DNA of 21,750 nucleotides. It comes from JAGQTE01 sp964648005 (GTDB lineage Bacteria; Actinomycetota; Acidimicrobiia; Acidimicrobiales; Acidimicrobilacustridaceae). A model generated the notes under the pieces. That model ran no database searches and was not told where the DNA came from. It saw only the letters and a list, made by a program, of their open reading frames with translations. Position 1 is the first letter of the stretch. Each line of letters begins with the position of its first letter. The position numbers were made by a program, and so were the translations under genes. The stretch lies in NCBI GenBank assembly GCA_964648005.1, contig CAZYKR010000038.1:1-21750 (forward strand). Reading direction: 5' to 3'. Below, piece after piece: positions 7,713 through 14,706 of the stretch.

Positions 7713-10085
7713 TCAGCCCGGCTTCGGACCGTCGCCAGGCTTGGGCGGCGGCGGGTCGCCAGGCTTGGGCTTCGGCGGCGGCGCGTCTCCAGGCTTGGGC
7801 TTCGGCGCGTCACCAGGCTTCGCCTTCGGCGCGGGTGCGTCACCGGGCTTCGCCTTCGGCGCGTCACCGGGCTTCGGTGTGGCGGGCTTCCCCGGTTCGG
7901 GTGGCGCGCTGGCGGGCGTGGTCCCCGGCTGGACCTTCGACAGCGGCATCGGAGGCGGCGTGGTCTTCGCCGCATCCGGCTTGGCGTCCTTCACCGCATC
8001 CGGCTTGGCATCCTTCGCCGCGTCGGGCTTGGCGTCCTTCACCGCATCCGGCGTGGCATCCTTCGCCGCATCCGGCTTGATCTCCTTCGCCGGCTCCGAC
8101 TTGGCACCCGGCTTGGCGTCCTTCGCCGCACCCGGCTTGGCGTCCTTCACCGCATCCAGCTTGGCGTCCTTCGCCGCATCCGGCTTGGCGTCCTTCGCCG
8201 CACCCGGCTTGGCGTCCTTCGCCGTCGCGCCCTTGGGCGTGGGCGGCGTCGAGCCGGACGCTTCCGGCGGCAGCTGGTCGCCCTCGAGCACGAACTCGGC
8301 CCACTTGTCGTCGTCGGACAGCTGCGCCGCTGCGAACGCCGCTGCCGCCTCCGCCGCGGCGTCGTCCTCGGTACGGCGCTGCTCGGAGTTGCACTCGTCG
8401 AGCGCCTTGCGAGCGTCGGTGACCCGCTGCTCGAGCTGGCGCTCCCGCTCGGCGAAGCGACCGAGGTCGGTCGTCGCCTGCAGCTTCTCAGCCTCGGCCT
8501 CGGCCAACTCGGCGCGCGCCCGGTCGAGGCCCCCGGCCGGATCGTCGCTCGAGGTCTGCGCCGCAGCGGCAGCCTCGCCGAGCACGGCGCGCACCGCGTC
8601 CTCCTCGCCGAGCGCCTCCCAGCGCATGCGCAGCTCGGCAGCGGTGATCTCCTTGCGCCCGAACGCCCGCAGCGCGGCGCGCCCCTCCTCGGTCTTCAGG
8701 TTGAGCTGCTCGAGGGTGAACTGGCCGGTCGGCGCCGACGGCACGGCCGGCTTGACGTCGCCTCGCTCCATCGCCCGCTCGGCCGCGGTCACGCTGACCT
8801 TGGCGCGCTCGACCCGGCGCGACGACTCCTCCTGGCGACGGCGGGCCGAGGCGATCTGCTCTCGCACCTGCGTCAACGCCGACTCCGCACCGGCCAGCTC
8901 GATCTCCATCGCCGCACACGGCCCGACCGCCTCGGTCATCGTGTAGTCGCTGGCGAGGTCCGCGAACCCGGCCTCGGCCGATGTGCGATTGCGTCGGCCG
9001 ACCTGGACCGCCACGGCGATGGCGAACCCGACGAGCACGATGAACACGAAGCCGATCAGCAGCGGCCCGGCGACGGAGGTGCCGTCGCCGGACGACTCGG
9101 CACCGGTCGGCACCGTCGTGCCGACCGGACGCTCCGTCGTGGTCGACCCTCCTGCAGGACTCGACGACGGTGGCGCACCGCCGATCGGCAGCGAACCGCC
9201 GGGCACGACCGCGACGCCGACGACCGAGCTGTCCGGGAAGGTCACCGGTGCCAGCGCGGCCACGGCCTGCTGGTCGAGGACCTGCACCGACGACAGCGTG
9301 GCGACGGCAAGCAGGTAGGGCTCTCGGGTGGGCGCCACCGGGTCGACCGCCAGGCCGGCGGGCTTGGGCGCCGTGGTGAACTCGGTGACGGCGCCGGCGG
9401 TGTCGATGGCCACCACCCGATCGCTCTGGTACTCCGAGACGTAGATGGGACCGTCGGGCACGCCGGTGATGCCGAACGGGCCGCTGATGCCCGAGGCGAA
9501 GGTCGTGCGCTCGCCCGACACCGGATCGACCCGCACGACGCTCGACGACCCGACCTCGGTGACGAAGATCTCGTCGCCGCGGACGTACACGCCGGTGGGC
9601 TGGTCGAGGTCGGCGGTGATGATCTCGGGCGTGCGGTCGGTGCTCTCGAGGTCGAAGCGTCCGAGGGTGCCCTGCTGGTACGACACGACGTAGATGGTCT
9701 GGCCGTCCTCGGCGACGGCGAGCGCTTCGGGCTCGGCGAAGTCGGCCACCTTGATCTTGCTGGTGCCGTACACCGGACCGAAGGCGACGATGCGGTCGGC
9801 CTTGTTCTCGGCCACGAGGACGGTCTGGTCGCTCAGCACGACGACGCCGCGGGGCGTCTCGAGGCCGGAGATCAGCTCCCGGGCGCTGCCCGAGCCGTTG
9901 ATGGCCAGGACCTTGCCCTGGGAGGCCTGGGTGACGACGATCTCGCCGGGTTGCAGGCTCTCGGCAGCGTTCTGGGCCCGGGCCATCGGACCGAAACCGG
10001 CCACAGCCACCACCACGCCGAGCAGCGCGGCGAGCAGCACGACCAAGTTGCGGGAGCCCCGGCGGGTGGCTGTAGCGATGACCAT
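7713..10085 (-). CDS. Membrane-anchored beta-propeller protein with coiled coil and Lys/Ala/Pro repeat tail
   Basis: I do not recognise this 790-residue protein as a named family. In order it shows a signal sequence or anchor (residues 13-31, possible cleavage after ARAQ near 37) and an extracytoplasmic region to about 300 that looks like an NHL/SMP-30-type beta-propeller, with repeated phrases such as LETPRGVVV, DQPTGVYV, ISGPFGITG and PKPAGLAV. A Ser/Thr/Pro-rich linker follows, then one membrane helix (about 338-359, followed by RRNR). The cytoplasmic part has a charged coiled coil (about 375-600), then about ten octapeptides of type AKDAKPDA (about 621-709) and a KPGD/PPPKP tail to the end. 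This would place a sensor-like propeller outside and a basic, disordered tail inside. ATG at 10085 is preferred because it begins a proper signal sequence; the frame is open upstream to 10439 without good coding character. Function unknown. Confidence 0.8.
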   Translation of the reverse strand: MVIATATRRGSRNLVVLLAALLGVVVAVAGFGPMARAQNAAESLQPGEIVVTQASQGKVLAINGSGSARELISGLETPRGVVVLSDQTVLVAENKADRIVAFGPVYGTSKIKVADFAEPEALAVAEDGQTIYVVSYQQGTLGRFDLESTDRTPEIITADLDQPTGVYVRGDEIFVTEVGSSSVVRVDPVSGERTTFASGISGPFGITGVPDGPIYVSEYQSDRVVAIDTAGAVTEFTTAPKPAGLAVDPVAPTREPYLLAVATLSSVQVLDQQAVAALAPVTFPDSSVVGVAVVPGGSLPIGGAPPSSSPAGGSTTTERPVGTTVPTGAESSGDGTSVAGPLLIGFVFIVLVGFAIAVAVQVGRRNRTSAEAGFADLASDYTMTEAVGPCAAMEIELAGAESALTQVREQIASARRRQEESSRRVERAKVSVTAAERAMERGDVKPAVPSAPTGQFTLEQLNLKTEEGRAALRAFGRKEITAAELRMRWEALGEEDAVRAVLGEAAAAAQTSSDDPAGGLDRARAELAEAEAEKLQATTDLGRFAERERQLEQRVTDARKALDECNSEQRRTEDDAAAEAAAAFAAAQLSDDDKWAEFVLEGDQLPPEASGSTPPTPKGATAKDAKPGAAKDAKPDAAKDAKLDAVKDAKPGAAKDAKPGAKSEPAKEIKPDAAKDATPDAVKDAKPDAAKDAKPDAVKDAKPDAAKTTPPPMPLSKVQPGTTPASAPPEPGKPATPKPGDAPKAKPGDAPAPKAKPGDAPKPKPGDAPPPKPKPGDPPPPKPGDGPKPG
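7965..8225. repeat. In-frame 24-bp tandem repeat array (about 10 units)
   Basis: Degenerate 24-base units of type GGCTTGGCGTCCTTCRCCGC plus ATCC encode the octapeptide AKDAKPDA on the minus strand. One interruption (KSEP, near 8090-8105) breaks the register. The period is a multiple of three and differences are mostly conservative, so the array is maintained as protein. Confidence 0.9.
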
Positions 10086-10223
10086 CACCTCGTCTCGAAC
10101 GTCCGCACGCGCAACGGTGCACCCACGGATGACCGGACCAGGAGGCGGTCGGCACGCCCGACACACCCGATCTCCCCCTGTCCGGCCGTCAATCCTGTCA
10201 TACCCGTTGTGCACCATTGGCTC

Positions 10224-10424
10224 ATGGACGAACAGCTCCCCCTCATCGACGGCCCCGACGCCGGGGTCGACACCGGTGCCCCGGTCGCCTGGCACCTCGC
10301 CGATGACGTCCGCCGCCGCGGGCTCGACGGGGTCTCCCAGGCCCGCCGAGCGCTCGAAGCCGCCCGCCGACGTCGGTTGGGTGCCGTCGGCGGGGCTCCG
10401 ACGCCCGATCGGCAGGCCGCATGA
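10224..10424 (+). CDS. Small hypothetical protein (66 aa)
   Basis: ATG at 10224 opens a 66-codon frame ending at TGA 10422-10424. It begins MDEQLPLIDGPD, continues WHLADDVRRRGLDGVSQARRALEAARRRR and ends in a Gly/Pro/Ala stretch. The middle is a charged, arginine-rich helix. The form (acidic start, W-x-L, then a VRRRGLxGVxxARxAL helix) reminds me of small conserved proteins of unknown function in actinobacteria, but this is recollection and not a search. It lies between the divergent beta-propeller gene and the thiolase. The overlapping minus-strand frame has no matching signal sequence or motif. A function in DNA or RNA binding would be only a guess from its charge. Confidence 0.6.
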   Translation: MDEQLPLIDGPDAGVDTGAPVAWHLADDVRRRGLDGVSQARRALEAARRRRLGAVGGAPTPDRQAA

Positions 10425-10431
10425 GCACATC

Positions 10432-10449
10432 CCTGACACGTACGTCAGG
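10432..10449. promoter_or_regulatory. Palindromic operator candidate upstream of the thiolase promoter
   Basis: CCTGAC (10432-10437) and GTCAGG (10444-10449) form a 6-bp inverted repeat around ACGTAC. It ends 3 bases before the putative -35. The inner TGACAC resembles the half-site of the operator at 1877-1893. It is a possible binding site for a TetR-like regulator. Confidence 0.45.
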
Positions 10450-10452
10450 AAT

Positions 10453-10480
10453 TTGCTGGCCGGGCCCCACCCCCTAGGCT
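10453..10480 (+). promoter_or_regulatory. Thiolase promoter, probably leaderless
   Basis: TTGCTG (10453-10458), a 16-bp spacer and TAGGCT (10475-10480) end 6 bases before the ATG at 10487. This is the same geometry as the promoter of the MBL gene, and there is no ribosome-binding site. Confidence 0.65.
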
Positions 10481-10486
10481 CTGCGC

Positions 10487-11665
10487 ATGCGTGATGTTGT
10501 GATCGTCGAAGCCGTGCGCTCGCCGATCGGACGTCGTGGGGGCGGTCTGTCCACCATCCACTCGGCCGATCTGCTCGCCACGGTCCTCAAAGAGCTCATG
10601 GACCGGTCGGGCGTCGACCCGAACGAGGTCGGCCAGGTGGTCGGCGGCTGCGTCAGCCAGGTGGGCATGCAGGCCTTCAACGTGGCCCGCACGGCGTGGC
10701 TCACCGCGGGGCTCCCCGTCTCGGCGCCCGCCACGACCGTCGACTCCCAGTGCGGGTCGTCGCAGCAGGCCACCAACATGGCCACCACCTTGATCCAGGC
10801 CGGCGTCGTCGACGTCGCCGTCGCCTGCGGCGTCGAGGACATGAGCCAGGTCCCGATGGGTTCGAGCCTCGCCCGGGGCCTCGACCTCGGCAAGGCCGTC
10901 CCGAAAAGCTACTTCGCCAACTACGAGTTCACCTCGCAGTTCGAGGCGGCCGAGCGCATCGCCGACAAGTGGGGCATCAGCCGCACCGACACCGATGAGC
11001 TCGGCGTCCGGTCGCAGCGGCTGGCAAAGCAGGCGTGGGACGAGGGTCGCTTCGAGACGCAGATCGTGCCGATCGACGCTCCCGACCTCGACGACGAGGG
11101 CAAGCCCTCCGGGACGACGCACCGTGTCGAGCGGGACGAGGGCCTGCGCGACACCACGATGGAGTCGCTCGCCGCACTCAAGCCCGTCGCTCGCCCGGAC
11201 GGCGTCCACACGGCCGGCACGTCGTCGCAGATCTCCGACGGTGCCGGCGCCGTGCTGCTGATGGCTCGTGAGAAGGCCGAGGCGCTCGGCCTCACGCCCA
11301 AGGCCCGCATCGTCGACACCTGCCTGGTCGGCGTCGACCCGGTGCTCATGCTGCACGGCCCGATCGAGGCCACGCACCACCTGCTCGAGCGCAACAACAT
11401 GGCCATCTCCGACATCGACGTGGTCGAGATCAACGAGGCGTTCGCCTCGGTCGTGCTGTCGTGGGCAAAGGAGCTCCAGCCCGATTGGGACATCGTGAAC
11501 CCCAACGGCGGCGCCATCGCCATCGGTCACCCGCTCGGCGGCTCCGGCGCCATCTTGCTGACCAAGGCCGTCCACGAGCTGCACCGCGCCGACAAGACCA
11601 CCGCCCTCGTCACCATGTGCTGCGGTGGCGGTCTCGGCACCGGCACCATCATCGAGCGCGTCTGA
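10487..11665 (+). CDS. Acetyl-CoA acetyltransferase / 3-ketoacyl-CoA thiolase, FadA5-like
   Basis: This 392-residue thiolase has the three catalytic elements: nucleophile C89 in VDSQCGSSQQA, H348 in NGGAIAIGHPLGGSGA and C378 in TMCCGGGLGTG, plus NEAFASVVLSWAKE. Phrases such as VIVEAVRSPIG, QFEAAERIA, GVHTAGTSSQISDGA and STGTIIERI-like GTGTIIERV closely follow what I remember of mycobacterial FadA5, the steroid side-chain thiolase. It would cleave a 3-ketoacyl-CoA with CoA to acetyl-CoA and a shortened acyl-CoA in the cytoplasm. No other steroid or beta-oxidation gene is next to it, so the physiological substrate is open. The start is set by the -10 TAGGCT 6 bases upstream. A strong hairpin follows 35 bases after the stop, making this a single-gene transcription unit with its own palindrome-controlled promoter. 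Confidence 0.93.
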   Translation: MRDVVIVEAVRSPIGRRGGGLSTIHSADLLATVLKELMDRSGVDPNEVGQVVGGCVSQVGMQAFNVARTAWLTAGLPVSAPATTVDSQCGSSQQATNMATTLIQAGVVDVAVACGVEDMSQVPMGSSLARGLDLGKAVPKSYFANYEFTSQFEAAERIADKWGISRTDTDELGVRSQRLAKQAWDEGRFETQIVPIDAPDLDDEGKPSGTTHRVERDEGLRDTTMESLAALKPVARPDGVHTAGTSSQISDGAGAVLLMAREKAEALGLTPKARIVDTCLVGVDPVLMLHGPIEATHHLLERNNMAISDIDVVEINEAFASVVLSWAKELQPDWDIVNPNGGAIAIGHPLGGSGAILLTKAVHELHRADKTTALVTMCCGGGLGTGTIIERV

Positions 11666-11700
11666 GCGCACGGCGCGCCGCGGGCGCGTCCGCATCCTCG

Positions 11701-11727
11701 GGGCCCGGGCGGAACTCGCCCGGGCCC
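11701..11727 (+). terminator. Strong GC hairpin after the thiolase
   Basis: GGGCCCGGGCG (11701-11711) and CGCCCGGGCCC (11717-11727) pair perfectly over 11 bp with a GAACT loop. There is no T-run, as is common for terminators of high-GC actinobacteria. It lies between the thiolase stop (11665) and the thermonuclease start (11756). Confidence 0.75.
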
Positions 11728-11755
11728 TGTCACATCCCGGCGGCAACATGGGCCG

Positions 11756-12307
11756 ATGCCCTGCCTTGCTGCCGCCACCACCGTCGTCGTGTCGCTGGTC
11801 GCCGTCACGGCCGCCACCGGGTGTGCCCCACCCGACCCGTCGGCACCGGGCACCTCGGTCGCGCCCGTCGGTGTCGTGCGCACCGCCGTCGTCGTCGCTC
11901 CCGTTGACGGGGACACCGTGCGGCTGCGCCTCGGCAGCACCGAGGAGACCGTGCGGCTCATCGGGATCGACACGCCCGAGACGAAGCGGCCCGACACCCC
12001 GGTCGAGTGCTACGGGCCCGAGGCGGCAGCGCGCCTCGACGCGCTCGCCCCGCCGGGCACCGTCGTGCTGGTCGAAGCCGACGCCGAGCCACGCGACCGC
12101 TACGGCCGCACGCTGGCACACCTGCACCGCCGCTCCGACGGCACATACCTCAACGAAGCCATGCTCGCCGACGGGTTCGCGGCGCCGCTACGCATCGAAC
12201 CGAACGTCACGCACGCCGACCGGCTCGCCGAGGTCGCCGGCGCGGCCCGAGCGCGCGGCGCCGGGCTGTGGTCGGCGTGCGGCGGGCCCCATGAGCTCGT
12301 CCGCTGA
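11756..12307 (+). CDS. Thermonuclease (SNase) family lipoprotein
   Basis: The product has 183 residues. A hydrophobic signal (residues 5-22) ends in a lipobox-like AATGC with C23, so it should be a surface lipoprotein. The SNase domain follows from about residue 40: VDGDTVRL (51-57), R67 in VRLIGIDTPETKR with D72, T73 and E75, and the second arginine R118 in DRYGR. These correspond to the calcium- and phosphate-binding residues and catalytic arginines of staphylococcal nuclease, so it is probably an active Ca2+-dependent DNase/RNase outside the cell. A CAACAT -10-like element ends 6 bases before the ATG. The gene ends 21 bases before the likely start of the following deacetylase, but that gene appears to have its own -10 site. 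Confidence 0.92.
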   Translation: MPCLAAATTVVVSLVAVTAATGCAPPDPSAPGTSVAPVGVVRTAVVVAPVDGDTVRLRLGSTEETVRLIGIDTPETKRPDTPVECYGPEAAARLDALAPPGTVVLVEADAEPRDRYGRTLAHLHRRSDGTYLNEAMLADGFAAPLRIEPNVTHADRLAEVAGAARARGAGLWSACGGPHELVR

Positions 12308-12314
12308 GTGCGGG

Positions 12315-12320
12315 TAGCCT
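12315..12320 (+). promoter_or_regulatory. -10 element fixing the start of the ChbG-like gene
   Basis: TAGCCT lies 8 bases before GTG 12329. This supports GTG 12329 over the GTG at 12308 directly after the thermonuclease stop. No good -35 is visible. Confidence 0.5.
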
Positions 12321-12328
12321 GCGCCCCC

Positions 12329-13234
12329 GTGAGCACCGACACCGGGCCGACCCTCGCCGAGCGCCTCGGCTACGGGCCGGACGAGCGACTCCTCATCATC
12401 AACTGCGACGACCTCGGCTCGAGCCAGTCGGCGAACGAGGGCTGCTACCAGAGCCTGCGCGAAGGCGTGGCCACCTCGGCCACGCTGATGGTCCCGTGCC
12501 CGTGGGCGCGCCACGCCGCCCAGCAGTACCTCGGCGAGCCGATCGGCGTGCACCTCACGCTCAACTGCGAGTACGACCTGTACCGCTGGGGCCCGATCAC
12601 CCGGGCGCCGTCGCTGCTCGACGGCCTTCTCGATCGCCTTGCTGCGCTCGTAGAGCGTCTTCTCCANNNNNNNNNNGGCGACGGTGGCCTGCCCCGCACC
12701 GTCGAGGACGCCTGGGAGCACGCCGACGTCGACGAGGTGCGCCGCGAGTGCCGCAGCCAGCTCGAGCGGGCGATCCTGTGGGGCTTCGACATCACCCACC
12801 TCGACTCGCACATGGGCACCCTGCAGCTGCGGCCCGAGTTCTTCGACGTCTACCTCGAGCTCGCCGTCGACTTCGGCTTGCCCCTCCGCATGTCGGGCGC
12901 ATCATCGGAGCGCTACATCGGGTTCCCGGCCCGCGCACTCGCCGCCGACGAGGGCGTCGTGTTCCCCGACCACCTCGTCGTCCCGCCGACCGGGCAGGGC
13001 AGCCGCCGCAGCATCGAGAAGCTGCTGTTCGAGCTGCGCCCCGGCGTCACCGAGGTGTTCGCCCACCCCGCCATCGACACGCCCGAGCTGCGAGCGTTCG
13101 CACCCGACTGGTCGCTGCGGGTCGACGACCACCACTTCCTCACCCACGACTCGGGTCTGCGCAAGCTCATCGAGCGCGCCGGCGTCACGCTCATCTCCTA
13201 CCGGGAACTGCGCGACGCCATGCGCGCCGGCTGA
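12329..13234 (+). CDS. ChbG/YdjC-like carbohydrate deacetylase, interrupted by an assembly gap
   Basis: The frame shows the polysaccharide-deacetylase-like ChbG/YdjC hallmarks: LIINCDDLG near the N-terminus (metal-binding Asp, residues 27-28), IGVHLTLNCE, ITHLDSHMGT and the late EVFAHPAIDTPE. Such enzymes remove acetyl groups from N-acetylated sugars in a metal-dependent way. The frame is open across 10 Ns, but residues between SLLDG and GDGGLPRT (about 17, including 4 unknown) look foreign, because family members read almost straight from SLLDG into DGG. Removing 12626-12679 would restore SLLDGDGGLPRT and a protein of about 283 residues, normal for the family. The gene is therefore probably intact in the organism and damaged in the assembly. 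GTG 12329 is chosen as the start because of the TAGCCT -10 element. Confidence 0.87.
   Translation: MSTDTGPTLAERLGYGPDERLLIINCDDLGSSQSANEGCYQSLREGVATSATLMVPCPWARHAAQQYLGEPIGVHLTLNCEYDLYRWGPITRAPSLLDGLLDRLAALVERLLXXXXGDGGLPRTVEDAWEHADVDEVRRECRSQLERAILWGFDITHLDSHMGTLQLRPEFFDVYLELAVDFGLPLRMSGASSERYIGFPARALAADEGVVFPDHLVVPPTGQGSRRSIEKLLFELRPGVTEVFAHPAIDTPELRAFAPDWSLRVDDHHFLTHDSGLRKLIERAGVTLISYRELRDAMRAG
12667..12676. other. Assembly gap (10 Ns) with a suspect 41-bp contig end at 12626-12666
   Basis: Ten Ns mark a scaffold join inside the ChbG-like gene. The 41 bases to their left do not fit the protein family and have codon character of the opposite strand, so they are probably a mis-joined contig end. 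Confidence 0.85.
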
Positions 13235-13262
13235 CACCGCACGCCACGACGGCGGCGAGCAG

Positions 13263-14168
13263 CTAGCGGCCGCCCACCGGTCGGGTCCACAACGTGAACG
13301 TCCGGCTGATGACGCCACCGAGCGAGGCGTAGAACGCCTCGGGGCCAATCCAGCACACCTCGACCGAGCGCAGGCCCGCGACCTGCAGGTCGCGACACAC
13401 CGCGCCCACCAGCGCGCCACCGATGCCCCGACCCTGGGCCGCCGGATCGGTGCCGACCGGACCGAGCCAGCCGTAGCGGTTGACCGAATGGCAGCAGAAC
13501 CCGAGCGCCGGCGCGCCCGGCTCGGTGCCGTCGGCGAACGCACCCACGCAGCACCCGTGCTCGATGCCACGGTCGAGCTCGGCACTCCAATGCGGCCACT
13601 GCGCCCGCACGAGGACTCGCACCGACTCGGCATCGCCGTCGTCGAGCACGTGGCGGATCGCCACCCCGTCGGGCGACGGCGCCCTCGTCCCAGCGGGCAG
13701 CGCCATGTTCTGCGCCTCGCCGTCGACCGTGAACCCCGCGTCCCGGGCGAACGACGCCGCACCGACCCACAGCGTGTCGACGCCGGGCCACAGGTAGAAC
13801 GGGGCCGCTCCGGCCAGACGGAGCCGCTGCGCCCCCCGGCTCGCCGCCCACCGATCGGCGGCAGCGAGCAACGTCCGCCCGACACCCGCCCGGCGGCGGT
13901 CGGGGTGCACCGCAAGCAGTTGGACGAACGCCTCGATGCCGGAGAGCCCGGGGCGGGTGGTGAGCGCCACCACACCGGCGCCGTCGGCGGCGGCGAGCAC
14001 GACGCTGTGCCCGTCGGTCTCGGGCCACGTGCCGTCGACGCACACCGACGCCACGTCGTCGTCGAGCAGCGCCTCGCCCGGCAGGGCCAGCCGTGCGAGC
14101 TCGCCGAGGCGCGCCACATCGGATCGGCTCCACTCGACCACCGCCCCGTCGGGTCCCGGCGCTGCCAC
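13263..14168 (-). CDS. Tandem GNAT-family N-acetyltransferase
   Basis: This 301-residue protein contains two GNAT domains. The first has the acetyl-CoA loop VHPDRRRAGVGRTLL (about residues 87-101), and the second has GTDPAAQGRGIGGALVG (about 239-255). Both match the Q/RxxGxG/A pyrophosphate-binding motif, so both halves could bind acetyl-CoA. The segment FYLWPGVDT between them is typical of double-GNAT proteins of actinobacteria. The acceptor is unknown. The start GTG at 14168 is supported by TACGGT on the minus strand, 7 bases upstream. The gene converges on the ChbG-like gene (28-base gap) and diverges from a small secreted protein gene. Mycothiol synthase MshD is also a double GNAT, so a link to the mca gene downstream is possible, but I do not see enough MshD-specific sequence to claim it. 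Confidence 0.85.
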   Translation of the reverse strand: MAAPGPDGAVVEWSRSDVARLGELARLALPGEALLDDDVASVCVDGTWPETDGHSVVLAAADGAGVVALTTRPGLSGIEAFVQLLAVHPDRRRAGVGRTLLAAADRWAASRGAQRLRLAGAAPFYLWPGVDTLWVGAASFARDAGFTVDGEAQNMALPAGTRAPSPDGVAIRHVLDDGDAESVRVLVRAQWPHWSAELDRGIEHGCCVGAFADGTEPGAPALGFCCHSVNRYGWLGPVGTDPAAQGRGIGGALVGAVCRDLQVAGLRSVEVCWIGPEAFYASLGGVISRTFTLWTRPVGGR

Positions 14169-14175
14169 GGCGGCG

Positions 14176-14181
14176 ACCGTA
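14176..14181 (-). promoter_or_regulatory. -10 element of the GNAT gene
   Basis: TACGGT on the minus strand (14181-14176) ends 7 bases before the GTG at 14168. It indicates a leaderless start, and no clear -35 is present. Confidence 0.45.
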
Positions 14182-14232
14182 CCCGCCCCGCGTCACCCGA
14201 CCGGGCCGACCGGCCGTGGGAGACTCCCTGCC

Positions 14233-14676
14233 GTGCGCCGCGCCAACCGTCTCACCCGCCACCCCGCCCGACGCGTCGTGGCTGCGGCGGCGCTGACGGC
14301 GGCGCTGGCCGCTGGGCCCGCCGGCTGCGGCGAGCGGGAGGCGACCGAGCCCGCCATCCCCACCTTCGACACCACGCCGAACGTGGTCCTGGTCGTCGAC
14401 GACGACGGGCTGCGCTTCACCGGAGGCGACGGCTCGGTGTCCACCGATCCGGCGCGCTGGAGCACCGGCACGCTGCTGGCGGTGCGCAACGACGGCGACG
14501 AGCCGCACCGGGTCCAGGGCGGTACCCGGTTCGACACCGGCGTGCTGCAGCCGGGCGAGCAGACGCTCGTGCTGTTCGACGAGGAGCTCACCGCACCAAC
14601 GACGATCACGGTCACCGACGACGACGACCCGTCGCGCACCGTCACCTTCGAGCTCGTGCCTGGACCCCGCCCGTAG
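14233..14676 (+). CDS. Small secreted cupredoxin-like protein, probable lipoprotein
   Basis: The product has 147 residues starting at GTG 14233. A basic N-terminus (MRRANRLTRHPARR) and a hydrophobic stretch lead to GPAGC, a weak lipobox with Pro instead of Leu at -3, so lipidation is uncertain. The mature part (about residues 38-147) is beta-rich. It contains WSTGTLLAVRNDGDEPHRVQGG and FDTGVLQPGEQTLVLFDEE, the pattern of cupredoxin-fold domains found in many plastocyanin-like secreted proteins. One histidine (in EPHRV) is at the usual first copper-ligand place, but the later Cys, His and Met ligands are absent, so copper binding is doubtful. The end is rich in Asp (TDDDDP). It lies between the divergent GNAT gene and convergent mca. 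A GAGACT element 7 bases upstream is a poor -10. Confidence 0.75.
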   Translation: MRRANRLTRHPARRVVAAAALTAALAAGPAGCGEREATEPAIPTFDTTPNVVLVVDDDGLRFTGGDGSVSTDPARWSTGTLLAVRNDGDEPHRVQGGTRFDTGVLQPGEQTLVLFDEELTAPTTITVTDDDDPSRTVTFELVPGPRP

Positions 14677-14689
14677 CCCTCCGGGCCGT

Positions 14690-14704
14690 GCCGGCGATGC
14701 CGGC
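14690..14704. terminator. Possible hairpin between convergent genes
   Basis: GCCGGC is repeated at 14690-14695 and 14699-14704 and can pair with itself across GAT. A further GATGCCGGCG follows inside the end of mca. The loop is very short and there is no T-run, so this is only a candidate shared terminator. Confidence 0.25.
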
Positions 14705-14706
14705 GT

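Noticed and set aside
7965..8225. Repeat array considered as CRISPR
   Set aside because: There are no unique spacers; the 24-bp units are contiguous, in frame and translated.
7741..8946. Plus-strand open frame of 401 codons with GFGxGASPG and ASGLASF repeats
   Set aside because: It is the reverse reading of the minus-strand octapeptide and KPGD repeats. The minus frame has a signal sequence, propeller, membrane helix and coiled coil, while this frame starts with no signal or ribosome-binding site.
10224..10424. Toxin-antitoxin component
   Set aside because: It is a single small gene with no adjacent partner and no recognisable toxin or antitoxin motif.
10487..11665. Steroid degradation cluster suggested by the FadA5-like thiolase
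   Set aside because: No other steroid or beta-oxidation gene lies in the window, so a cluster is not supported here.
10445..12127. Long minus-strand open frame of 560 codons opposite the thiolase and thermonuclease genes
   Set aside because: It is a high-GC shadow of two well-supported plus-strand genes with catalytic motifs; its translation is Asp/Arg/His/Gly-rich without any domain.
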